Assembly: GCF_016900655.1 (NCBI RefSeq)
Contig: NZ_JACJKH010000012.1
Span: 1 to 64,000, forward strand
Direction of reading: 5' to 3'
From: Drancourtella massiliensis
GTDB taxonomy: Bacteria > Bacillota > Clostridia > Lachnospirales > Lachnospiraceae
DNA length: 64,000 bases
Below are positions 37,665-46,004 of the stretch, piece after piece. A program made the translations under genes and the position numbers. Positions within the stretch are counted from its first letter, which is position 1; every line of letters begins with the position of its first letter. The notes under the pieces are model-generated. The model was not told the origin of the DNA, did not search any database, and was given only the letters and a program-made list of their open reading frames with translations.

Positions 37665-40082
37665 TTACTGTCTCAGTTCGATGCCCATGCTCTCCAGACC
37701 GTTGAGAATCTTTTTCATGGCTTTCGTCACGTCTGATTCCTCAAGCGTTCTGTCTTTCGCACGGAATACAATCGAATATGCGATGGATTTGTATCCTTCT
37801 TTGATCTGAGCGCCTTCATAAAGGTCAAACAGATTGTAGCTTTCCAGAATGTCTCCGCCTCTCTGCTCAATCATCGCCTCGATCTGCCCTGCAAGGATCT
37901 CTTTTGGAACTACCATACTGATATCTCTTGTCACAGCCGGGAATTTTGCGATTCCGCTGTATTTCCGGTCAAATGTTGCGCGTGCAACCACTTCCGGCAT
38001 ATCGATGACTGCAACGTATGCACGTCCGCCAATGCCATAATTGTCCGCAACTTCCGGATGAACTTCTCCAAGATAACCGACAACGGTTCCTTCATAAACA
38101 ATATTTGCCTGACGTCCCGGATGCAGGAAGGATTTGCCCGCGTTCGGATCGTACTGTTCTTTTTTGCGCATGCCGATCTTTTCAAAGAATTCTTCCACAA
38201 CACCTTTCATGCTGAAGAAATCGCCTTCTCCGTACATTCCAAGTGTAAACTGCATCCTCTCTTCCGGAAGTTCGGTAAGCGGCAGTGATTTCGGAAGATA
38301 AATATTTCCAAGCTCATAGAGTCTTACATCTTTGTTTCTCCGGTTATAGTTCGTTGCAAGAGAAGTCAGCATTCCGTTCAGGGAAATGGTACGCATAATG
38401 CTGTAGTCCTCTCCAAGCGGATTGGAAATCTGGATTGCCTGACGTTCCGGCGCATCCTTAGGAAGCAGGAGTTTATCAAATACTTTCGGACTCTCGAAGG
38501 AATATGTCATACCCTGGCTGAATCCGCAGAACTCCGCGATTTCTCTTGCGGAAGCTTCGATTCTCTGCTTGAAGGAAAGCTTTCCTGTTGTCGCTTCTCC
38601 CTTCGGAAGGGTAGTCGGAATATTGTCATAGCCGTAAAATCTTGCCACTTCCTCTGCCAGGTCCGCAAGGCGGAAAATGTCATGGCGGAAGGTCGGAGCC
38701 ACGATTTCGTTTCTCTCTTCATCGTAGGCAAGTTCTACTTTTGCAAGGTATCCGATCATCTCTTCTTTAGAAATATCTGTTCCAAGAAGACGGTTGATGG
38801 CATCTGCATCAAACGGAACACGAACAGGCTCTTTTACCTTTCCATATACATCTACAGTTCCTCCGACTACTTCACCTGCGCCCATCTCTTCTACGAGCTG
38901 GCATGCACGGTCGATCGCTGCCTTTGCATTGTTCGGATCCAGTCCTTTTTCAAATTTTCCGGATGCATCGGTACGCAGTCCTACACGTTTGCTGGACTTA
39001 CGGATATTTGTCCCGTCAAAGCATGCTGCCTCAAACAGAACGGTGTGCACGTGATCTGTGATCATGGAATTTTCGCCTCCCATGATTCCGGCGATTCCGA
39101 TGGATTTTTCGCCGTCGCAGATCATCAGTACGTCTTTGTCAAGGTGTCTCTCCTGACCGTCCAGTGTCGTGAATGTCTCACCGTCTTCTGCATTTCTGAC
39201 AATGATTTCTTTTCCTGCGATGGTATCCAGATCGTAAGCGTGCATCGGCTGTCCGTATTCTTCCATCACGTAGTTTGTGATATCAACAAGATTGTTGATC
39301 GGGCGGATTCCGACAGATGCAAGTCTTCTCTGCATCCACTTTGGAGACGGTCCGATTTTAATATTTTTTACGACTCTTGCGCAGTATCTGGAGCAAAGAT
39401 CCTGATTCTTGACAGTCACTTTGATATAGTCAGAAGCATTCTCCTCATTTCCGGTCTCTTTAACAACCGGCGGATGGAAGCTCTTTCCGAATGTTGCCGC
39501 TGCTTCTCTTGCGATTCCAATCACGCTGAAGCAGTCCACACGGTTGGATGTGACTTCATATTCAAATACCGCATCATGAAGTCCAAGTACTTCAATGGCG
39601 TCTGCACCAACTTCCACATCATCCGGGAAAATATAGATTCCGTTTTCCGGTGCTTCCGGATACATTTCTTTTGTAGAACCAAGCTCTTCGATGGAGCACA
39701 TCATGCCGTAACTGTCCACTCCGCGCAGTTTTCCGGCCTTGATTTCAATTCCGCCTTTCGTTTTACTTCCGTCGTGTCCGCCTGCTACACGGCCTCCCAC
39801 GAGAACAACCGGAATTTTCTGTCCTTCTTCCACATTCGGCGCTCCGGTTACGATCTGAATTGTCTCGCTTCCGATATTCACCTGGCAGATGACAAGCTTA
39901 TCCGCATCCGGATGCTTTTCGATCTTCTCAATCTGCCCTACCACGATCTTGTCCAGATCTTCATCCATCTTTTCATATCCCTCCACCTTGGTACCGGACA
40001 GTGTCATGGCGTCTGTGTATTCCTGCTCTGTCACGTCCAGATCCGGGACATATGCTTTAATCCATGATAATGATGTATTCAT
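37665..40082 (-). CDS. pheT: Phenylalanyl-tRNA synthetase beta subunit
   Basis: 805 residues, complete. N-terminal SLSWIKAYV and a tRNA-binding EMAP-like domain (about 40-150) come first. The B3/B4 editing region and B5 domain (DINKE-like VPFDADAINRLLG) follow, and a C-terminal anticodon-binding domain ends the protein (MEGVVEEFF... YSIVFRAKDRTLEE). It pairs with PheS in an alpha2beta2 enzyme. GGGAGG precedes the ATG. Confidence 0.97.
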   Translation of the reverse strand: MNTSLSWIKAYVPDLDVTEQEYTDAMTLSGTKVEGYEKMDEDLDKIVVGQIEKIEKHPDADKLVICQVNIGSETIQIVTGAPNVEEGQKIPVVLVGGRVAGGHDGSKTKGGIEIKAGKLRGVDSYGMMCSIEELGSTKEMYPEAPENGIYIFPDDVEVGADAIEVLGLHDAVFEYEVTSNRVDCFSVIGIAREAAATFGKSFHPPVVKETGNEENASDYIKVTVKNQDLCSRYCARVVKNIKIGPSPKWMQRRLASVGIRPINNLVDITNYVMEEYGQPMHAYDLDTIAGKEIIVRNAEDGETFTTLDGQERHLDKDVLMICDGEKSIGIAGIMGGENSMITDHVHTVLFEAACFDGTNIRKSSKRVGLRTDASGKFEKGLDPNNAKAAIDRACQLVEEMGAGEVVGGTVDVYGKVKEPVRVPFDADAINRLLGTDISKEEMIGYLAKVELAYDEERNEIVAPTFRHDIFRLADLAEEVARFYGYDNIPTTLPKGEATTGKLSFKQRIEASAREIAEFCGFSQGMTYSFESPKVFDKLLLPKDAPERQAIQISNPLGEDYSIMRTISLNGMLTSLATNYNRRNKDVRLYELGNIYLPKSLPLTELPEERMQFTLGMYGEGDFFSMKGVVEEFFEKIGMRKKEQYDPNAGKSFLHPGRQANIVYEGTVVGYLGEVHPEVADNYGIGGRAYVAVIDMPEVVARATFDRKYSGIAKFPAVTRDISMVVPKEILAGQIEAMIEQRGGDILESYNLFDLYEGAQIKEGYKSIAYSIVFRAKDRTLEESDVTKAMKKILNGLESMGIELRQ

Positions 40083-40103
40083 GATCTTTTTTCCTCCCTT
40101 ATC

Positions 40104-41123
40104 CTAGAACTGCTTTAAGAATCTGATGTCGTTTTCGTACAGCAGTCTCATGTCGTCGATCTCATATTTCAGAAGGGCAATTCTCTCAAGCCCTACACCG
40201 AATGCGAAACCGGTATATTCATCCGGGTCAATTCCGCACATTTCCAGCACGTGTGGGTGTACCATTCCGCAGCCAAGGATCTCGATCCATCCGGATCCCT
40301 TACAGAAACGGCAGCCCTTTCCGCCACATTTGAAGCATGTCACATCCACCTCGGCGCTTGGCTCTGTGAACGGGAAATGATGCGGACGGAATTTTGTCTT
40401 TGTCTCCGGTCCGAACAGCTCTTTTGCGAAAACTTCCAGCGTTCCTTTCAGATCCGCAAAAGAAATATTTTTATCTACTACAAGTCCTTCGATCTGATGG
40501 AAAGACGGAGAATGCGTTGCATCCACCTCGTCAGAACGGAATACCCGTCCAGGAGAGATCATACGGATCGGAAGTTTCCCCTGCTCCATGACACGAGCCT
40601 GTACCGGGGAAGTCTGTGTTCTGAGCACGATATCCTTATTGATATAGAATGTATCCTGTTCATCTTTTGCCGGATGATCTGCCGGGATGTTGAGCTTCTC
40701 AAAGTTATAGAGATCGTATTCGATCTCCGGTCCTTCGACTACTTCATATCCCATACCGATGAAGATCCGCTCTACCTCTTCCTGGGCAATAGTGTTCGGA
40801 TGACGGTGTCCCACTACATTCTTTTTGGATGGAAGCGTAACATCGATCACTTCAGCTTTTAATTTTTCTTCCCGGATCTTTGCATCCATCTTTTTCTTTG
40901 TCTCATCCAGAATACCTTCGATTTCCTGGCGGACTTCATTGACCATCTGTCCGACTTTCGGACGTTCCTCTGCCGCTACATCTTTCATTCCTTTGAGAAC
41001 TGCTGTCAGTTCTCCTTTTTTACCTAAAAACCTGACACGTACATCATTTAATTTTTCCGGCACATCTGCAGACTGGATCTGCTTTAATGCTTCTTCTCTG
41101 ATGCTCTGAAGCTTTTCTTTCAT
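40104..41123 (-). CDS. pheS: Phenylalanyl-tRNA synthetase alpha subunit
   Basis: 339 residues with an N-terminal coiled-coil (about 1-90) and a class II catalytic core: [22 protein letters not shown] (motif 2 region), [31 protein letters not shown] and [13 protein letters not shown] (motif 3). The four-cysteine insert is common in clostridial PheS. First gene of the pheST operon, controlled by a Phe T-box. Confidence 0.97.
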   Translation of the reverse strand: MKEKLQSIREEALKQIQSADVPEKLNDVRVRFLGKKGELTAVLKGMKDVAAEERPKVGQMVNEVRQEIEGILDETKKKMDAKIREEKLKAEVIDVTLPSKKNVVGHRHPNTIAQEEVERIFIGMGYEVVEGPEIEYDLYNFEKLNIPADHPAKDEQDTFYINKDIVLRTQTSPVQARVMEQGKLPIRMISPGRVFRSDEVDATHSPSFHQIEGLVVDKNISFADLKGTLEVFAKELFGPETKTKFRPHHFPFTEPSAEVDVTCFKCGGKGCRFCKGSGWIEILGCGMVHPHVLEMCGIDPDEYTGFAFGVGLERIALLKYEIDDMRLLYENDIRFLKQF

Positions 41124-41211
41124 GATTTTCCTCCTTTACTCATCAACCAAGGCAGCCTGTACCGAACAGAAGGCTTTTCGTATTCAGGAAAGTCCAATCC
41201 TTTCCGGTAAA

Positions 41212-41462
41212 CAAAAAAAACTCCGCCCCAAAAAGGGACGGAGAATCAATCCGCGGTACCACCCTGATTCCTGCCGTCAAAAGGCAGGCTCTCTTGTATG
41301 CGTAACGTGCACTACACGTCATTTCTTACTCTCTGTTCAGAAATGCAGCTCCTGTGGGAAATTCGGCATATCTGTCAAATCGAAAGGAGCTTCCAGCCTG
41401 CGGCTCCTTCTCTCTGTCGGAGATCAGATATCCTACTGACACATTCACAGCCTTTACTGTAT
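41212..41462 (-). promoter_or_regulatory. T-box leader (phenylalanine) of pheST
   Basis: Minus-strand motif AGGGTGGTACCGCGG lies at about 41251-41266. The terminator CTCCGTCCC...GGGGCGGAG plus seven Ts occupies 41214-41243. Upstream Stem I contains GAATTTCCCAC, giving TTC (Phe) as the likely specifier. It sits 90 bases ahead of the pheS ATG. Confidence 0.93.
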
Positions 41463-41472
41463 CTTCTTTATT

Positions 41473-43026
41473 TTAAACATCCCCCTGCTCTTTGTCAAGT
41501 CCGGAACTCTCGAAAACTGCTTTAAATCCGGCGGTTTGAGGATCTTTTTCGAAACGTACAGCGCTCTTTGCAATCCGTTCGGTAAATACACTGTCGTGTT
41601 CTACAAAGATCATGTATGGTTTCCGCTCAAGAATCAGATTCTCAATCTGAATTCTTGTGAATATATCAATGTAGTTTAACGGCTCGTCCCAGATATATAG
41701 ATGGGACGGCTCGCAGAGGCTCTTTGCAAGAAGCACCTTTTTACGCTGACCCTCGCTGTACTCCTCCAGACGCTTGTCAAACTGGTCTCTGGAAAAATCA
41801 AGCTTCCTCAAAACAGCCCGGAACAGCGTTTTATCAAGTCCCGCCTCCTCTTCCAGCTCCGCCAGCGTTCCTCTCATTTCAGAAGAATCCTGGCTGACAA
41901 CCGAAATCTTCAGGCCGCTTCCGGTCTGAATTCTTCCCTCATCCGGCTGATAGATCCCTGCAATCAGCTTCAGAATCGTCGTCTTCCCACAGCCATTCGG
42001 CCCTTTCAAAGCGATCCGGTCTCCCCGCCGGATTTCCAACGAAAAGTCTTTCAAAATCTGACGGTCCCCGCGGGCAAACGAAATCCCTTCCACGGAAACA
42101 AGACGATCCTTCTCATAATCCAGTGGAAACATTTTCAGTTCCTCCACCGTCTCGATGTCCTTTAAAAGCCCTGCCTTTTCTTTAGCCGTCTTCTCCATCC
42201 GGTGCTCCAGCACCTTGGACCGCTTCATCATCTTCGCCGCCTTATGGCCGATTGCACCCCGGTCCGGCTTCAGTCCTCCCACTTTATGACCGATCTTTTC
42301 TTTCTCCTTATTACCTGCCCATCTTCCGGCCTCCCTTGCCGCCGCCTCCAGATGGCGGATCTCCTTTTTCAGCTTCTGATTCTGCTCCAACTCCGCCTGA
42401 TCCCGCAGACTCTTTTCTCTCTGCCATGTCTGGAAACTTCCCTTGTAGATCCGGATGCTGCTGCGCTCAATCGCCATCGTATGATCCGTACAGGCATCCA
42501 GAAGCCTCCGGTCATGGGAAACAAGAAGGAATCCCTTCTTCCTGCTCAGATAAGAGGCCAGCATCTGCCTCCCCTCCTCATCCAGATGATTTGTCGGCTC
42601 ATCAATCAGAAGGAACGCATGCTCCTTGGCAAACAGCACCGCAAGCTGTAGCCGGATCCGCTCTCCCGGACTAAGCGTCCCATAAGGCCGCTCCAGGATG
42701 GCCGAATCCATTCCCATCCATTCCATCTCTCTTAAAACTCTCCAGAACTCATAATCCGGATCAATTTCCTCCAGGACCTCCAAAGAAGACTTCCTCACAT
42801 CCCGGATATCCACCGGAAAATACTCCGCCGTCTCCGACATACGGATCCTTCCCCGGTACGGATACGCACCCGATAACAGCTTCAAAAACGTCGTCTTTCC
42901 GGTCCCATTCCGACCAATCAGCCCCGTCCTCCAGTCCGTATCCAAAAGCACACTCACATGCTCAAAAATCGACTCAAAATGCGTATCATACGAAAAAGTA
43001 AGATCTGTAATCTGTATCTGCGACAT
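41473..43026 (-). CDS. ABC-F ATPase, Lsa-type ribosomal protection
   Basis: 517 residues from the ATG at 43026 (AAAGGGG upstream). Two ABC domains without membrane segments: Walker A GRNGTGKTT and GPNGCGKTT, signatures LSPGE and YSEGQ, Walker B LLIDEPTNHLD and IWDEPLNYID. The LNYID ending and IFVEHD are characteristic of the Lsa/Vga-like branch. Such proteins remove lincosamides, streptogramin A and pleuromutilins from the ribosome. The degree of resistance here is inference. No leader peptide-like attenuator was found upstream. Confidence 0.88.
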   Translation of the reverse strand: MSQIQITDLTFSYDTHFESIFEHVSVLLDTDWRTGLIGRNGTGKTTFLKLLSGAYPYRGRIRMSETAEYFPVDIRDVRKSSLEVLEEIDPDYEFWRVLREMEWMGMDSAILERPYGTLSPGERIRLQLAVLFAKEHAFLLIDEPTNHLDEEGRQMLASYLSRKKGFLLVSHDRRLLDACTDHTMAIERSSIRIYKGSFQTWQREKSLRDQAELEQNQKLKKEIRHLEAAAREAGRWAGNKEKEKIGHKVGGLKPDRGAIGHKAAKMMKRSKVLEHRMEKTAKEKAGLLKDIETVEELKMFPLDYEKDRLVSVEGISFARGDRQILKDFSLEIRRGDRIALKGPNGCGKTTILKLIAGIYQPDEGRIQTGSGLKISVVSQDSSEMRGTLAELEEEAGLDKTLFRAVLRKLDFSRDQFDKRLEEYSEGQRKKVLLAKSLCEPSHLYIWDEPLNYIDIFTRIQIENLILERKPYMIFVEHDSVFTERIAKSAVRFEKDPQTAGFKAVFESSGLDKEQGDV

Positions 43027-43088
43027 CTCATCATCCCCTTTCACCATGCACACACTGCAAAAAAGCCCGACTTTAACTTAGGCTATAC

Positions 43089-43124
43089 CGGGGACGTGTT
43101 CCGGTGCATCGGAACACGTCCCCG
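43089..43124. repeat. Perfect 15-bp palindromic hairpin
   Basis: CGGGGACGTGTTCCG pairs with CGGAACACGTCCCCG around the loop GTGCAT. It has no T-run, so it does not look like a simple terminator. It lies between the ABC-F start and the yihY terminator. It could be a REP-like repeat or operator. Confidence 0.65.
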
Positions 43125-43141
43125 AACATCGCCAAAAGAAA

Positions 43142-43181
43142 AAGAGTCATGAAAAGAACAGTTCTTCTTTTCATGACTCTT
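43142..43181 (-). terminator. Strong terminator, probably of the yihY unit
   Basis: AAGAGTCATGAAAAGAA pairs perfectly (17 bp) around CAGTTC, followed on the minus strand by TTTCTTTTGG. It lies about 200 bases past the yihY stop. The rest of 43182-43379 shows no gene. Confidence 0.8.
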
Positions 43182-43379
43182 CTGGTCATCTTTTCCTCTT
43201 GTTTCTATAATGAAAAAAGAATGTCTCTTCCTGCAATGTGTACGGGCAGAATCCGCCTCCGGCGTCTTCTGTGTACGTTATGTTTCATTGTCTTAACATT
43301 TACAGGAAGTAATGATCATCCTTTCACCTCATTTCTTATTTCTTTGCCTTTCCAGTATACGGTGTGCTGCCGCTGTCTG

Positions 43380-44210
43380 TCAAGCCTTATCCAGATTATC
43401 TTTGAAAATGGTAATGTTGATCACGCCACCAAGCAAAATCATGTACATACAGAAGTACAGCCAGAGCATGACAAGGACAATGGTCGTCAAACTCCCGTAC
43501 ATAGTGGAAAATCCCTCAAAAATGTCCAGATAGACAGAGAAAATCAGGGAAATAATCTGCCAGCCAATTGCGCTGAAAACAGATCCTGGTATCTGATGCT
43601 TCCATTTGGTTCTGATTTTTACGTCCGGCAGAAAGCGGTACAAAAGCATACAGAACAGCATCATTACTCCGACTGTCAAAGAGGTTCGGATTCGGATCAA
43701 AAAGTCAACTGCCTTTTGCAGCACCGGAGCGTTTATTTCTACGAAAATGCTGATCCGGTTTCCGAATACGGCAAGGAGAAGGCAGGAAATTATAACCAGA
43801 AGAAACAGCACCGTGTAAACGGATGCTCTAAGTCTCAGATAGAAATAGTTTCTCGTCTCCTTGCTCTGATAAATACAGTTGAGTCCGGACGTTATCGCAA
43901 GCACCCCTCTTCCAGCCGACCACAATGCGACAAGGATCGTCACTGGAATGATTGCTGTGGACTGGCTGTATACTTCATTGATAATGGATATCAGGAAGGG
44001 CGTGACAGTCTTCGGGAATACCTCCGTAACCGCCGTCATCACATCGCCTCTTGTAAGCGGCGTATACTGTACCATTGTCATTAGAAGCAGGATAATCGGA
44101 ATCAGTGACAGGACAAAGAAAAACGCAGACTGAGCAGCATACGCCCCGACATGGCTTTGTGCCGCTCGATCCAATATTCTCATGATCCGGTCCCACTGTT
44201 TTTTGATCAT
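43380..44210 (-). CDS. YihY/virulence factor BrkB family membrane protein
   Basis: 276 residues with six hydrophobic segments. Family motifs AAQSAFFFVLSLIPIILLL, LWSAGRGVLAITSGLNCIY and the C-terminal GSLTTIVLVMLWLYFCMYMILLGGVIN identify the YihY family. Function is unknown despite early links to RNase BN. GAGGT precedes the ATG. It lies 40 bp downstream of spoIID on the same strand and may be cotranscribed. Confidence 0.88.
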   Translation of the reverse strand: MIKKQWDRIMRILDRAAQSHVGAYAAQSAFFFVLSLIPIILLLMTMVQYTPLTRGDVMTAVTEVFPKTVTPFLISIINEVYSQSTAIIPVTILVALWSAGRGVLAITSGLNCIYQSKETRNYFYLRLRASVYTVLFLLVIISCLLLAVFGNRISIFVEINAPVLQKAVDFLIRIRTSLTVGVMMLFCMLLYRFLPDVKIRTKWKHQIPGSVFSAIGWQIISLIFSVYLDIFEGFSTMYGSLTTIVLVMLWLYFCMYMILLGGVINITIFKDNLDKA

Positions 44211-44250
44211 ATTCTACCTCATTCTGTCCTTTTTTCCTGTTATCATACCA

Positions 44251-45594
44251 TCAATCCGCTGTAATTTCCACACTATCATAAAACATTCCAAGGATTGTTA
44301 TATAATCTTTCCCTTTTTTTGCCATTTCATTCGCCCCATTCTGGCTCATTCCGATTCCGTGTCCATATCCGCCTCCTTTAATGTGAAAACTTCCCCCCCG
44401 CTTTTCTACTGTAAAAAATGCACTCGGCAGCAGTTTAGCAGATGCTGCCTCTGTGCCGTCCTGTTTCTGGATTTTATACCCGTTTCCACCAAGTGCGCTA
44501 CGGATTTTATTTTCCGTTCGGATCACAGCGCTTCCTTTGGATCCTGTTACTTTCATTTCCAGTGCCACATCTCCTTCCCCCCTTTTTGTAATTTCGATCT
44601 GCGAAATCGTACCGACATCCTGTCCGGTATTCAGTCCAAAGAGATTGGAAACGGTCTCAACCGGGATATCACAGCTCCAGGAAAACCACGGCAGATCTTT
44701 TTCATAGCAGGTTCCGTTTTCCTCCACCCTGGTCCCCTTCAGGTATGAATTAGCATCTGAAACTTTCGTGCCCCACGCCTCTACATTGGTGGTTCTTCCA
44801 CAGGAAGTGGAAAAATAATACGCTTTCACCACAGTGTCATGATACTTCAGCTTCTCTCCCATTGTTGCGTCCACCGCGGCAATCGTCTTTTCCTGCTCGG
44901 CAGAATTTCCATAGACCTGATAAGCTGTACTGTCGTCCACATTGGCTTTATATTCCGGATACGCCTGCCCTTCCATATGACAGTAGGCATAGCTTCTTGC
45001 GCAGACTGCCTGTGCCTTTAGTGCCTCTTCTTCATAGGAAGCCGGCATCTCACTCGGCACTACTGCATACAGGTATTCTTCCAGAGGAATCTCGTTGATG
45101 ACAGCAATTCCCTGAGCGGTAGAAAACAACTCCAGTTCTCCCCTGTAGGAAGGCACTCCGTATCCTCTCTTCAGACTGGAAATCGTAATCTTATCTCCCT
45201 CTTTTTTTGTTTTTACACGTATGGTTCCGCCCTCAAACAACGGATCATCCGGGGCAATCGTCACGGTCTCGCCCTCTTTGGCTTCCCGCTTTCCTCCGGC
45301 TCCTTCGAGAAGAAGTCCTCCCCCTGCCGATACGGCTACATTTGGATGTACTTCATCCGTATACCCTCCGGTCTTTAAAAGTACCCGTATGACGGGCTGC
45401 TCCTGCTCCTCTTTTCCTTTTTGCTCCTCCGGCGTCTTCTTCTCTTTTGTTTCTTCTTTCTTGGAAACCGCTTTCTTTCCAGTCTCCGCTTCATATCCGC
45501 CCGAAACCATATGCACCAATCCTACGCACAAAAAAAGACTCAGTATAATCCCGCCAAAATAATATAAAAAATTACCGTTCCAGTGTTTTTTCAT
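44251..45594 (-). CDS. spoIID: SpoIID/LytB domain protein (stage II sporulation protein D)
   Basis: 447 residues from the ATG at 45594 (AAGG, 8 bases; an in-frame GTG nine bases upstream lacks spacing). One N-terminal membrane segment (about 9-28), then a Lys/Glu-rich spacer, a beta-rich region (~70-170), and the SpoIID core with the catalytic-glutamate motif VPSEMPASYEEEALKAQAV. It ends with HIKGGGYGHGIGMSQNGANEMAKKG. The family degrades septal peptidoglycan during engulfment. It is longer than typical SpoIID (about 340) because of the spacer. A candidate sigma-E promoter is just upstream. Confidence 0.9.
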   Translation of the reverse strand: MKKHWNGNFLYYFGGIILSLFLCVGLVHMVSGGYEAETGKKAVSKKEETKEKKTPEEQKGKEEQEQPVIRVLLKTGGYTDEVHPNVAVSAGGGLLLEGAGGKREAKEGETVTIAPDDPLFEGGTIRVKTKKEGDKITISSLKRGYGVPSYRGELELFSTAQGIAVINEIPLEEYLYAVVPSEMPASYEEEALKAQAVCARSYAYCHMEGQAYPEYKANVDDSTAYQVYGNSAEQEKTIAAVDATMGEKLKYHDTVVKAYYFSTSCGRTTNVEAWGTKVSDANSYLKGTRVEENGTCYEKDLPWFSWSCDIPVETVSNLFGLNTGQDVGTISQIEITKRGEGDVALEMKVTGSKGSAVIRTENKIRSALGGNGYKIQKQDGTEAASAKLLPSAFFTVEKRGGSFHIKGGGYGHGIGMSQNGANEMAKKGKDYITILGMFYDSVEITAD

Positions 45595-45624
45595 CTTACG
45601 CACCTTGTCCGCCGCATTTATCCT

Positions 45625-45651
45625 AATGTATGTCTCATCTGTTTTTTATAT
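45625..45651 (-). promoter_or_regulatory. Candidate sigma-E promoter of spoIID
   Basis: CATACATT (45625-45632) matches the sigma-E -10 consensus CATACANT. ATA lies 16 bases upstream (45649-45651), as in sigma-E -35 elements. The transcript would start about 20-25 bases before the spoIID ATG. spoIID is a known sigma-E gene in Bacillus and Clostridia. Confidence 0.55.
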
Positions 45652-45737
45652 GTATGTTTCCGAAGCGGCATCCTTATCCAAAGCACCTCCTCAAAGACAT
45701 GTCGAAAAAAGCCGTCCTTTTCGGAAAACTTCCGCTA

Positions 45738-45962
45738 TAAAGTAAAAAGCAGCCGTATCACGACTGCTCTTTCTCTTTCGTACGCACCCCCAAAATGCCG
45801 GCTCCTGTATTTTGACTCCTAGCAGTCCGCTAGGTGGGCAACCGCATCTGCTTTTCTGCCTTCCACTGATGTAATGAGGCCTGACATATTACAGAGATAA
45901 TAGGAATCCCGTTTAAAGTTTTGTAGGTTCAAAATTACAAGAGTTATCGAACATTTCAGGTT
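45738..45962 (-). ncRNA. ssrS: 6S RNA
   Basis: On the minus strand, TATAAT at 45969-45974 precedes a ~220-nt noncoding stretch. It contains TTCGATAACTCTTG, AAACGGGATTCC, CAGGCC, GGAAGGC, GCCCACCTAG, CTAGGA and GGAGCCGGCATTTTGG, which I recognise as the clostridial 6S RNA pattern. It ends with a hairpin (AGCAG...CTGCT) and a T-run at 45738-45772. It should fold to mimic an open promoter and bind sigma-A RNA polymerase. Confirmation would come from a covariance search. Confidence 0.75.
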
Positions 45963-46004
45963 AGATTTATTATACCGTATCCGCTTTCATCTTTCAATAT
46001 TTAT

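Noticed and set aside
38682-40067. 461-codon plus-strand ORF opposite pheT
   Set aside because: Antisense shadow of pheT with no start signals.
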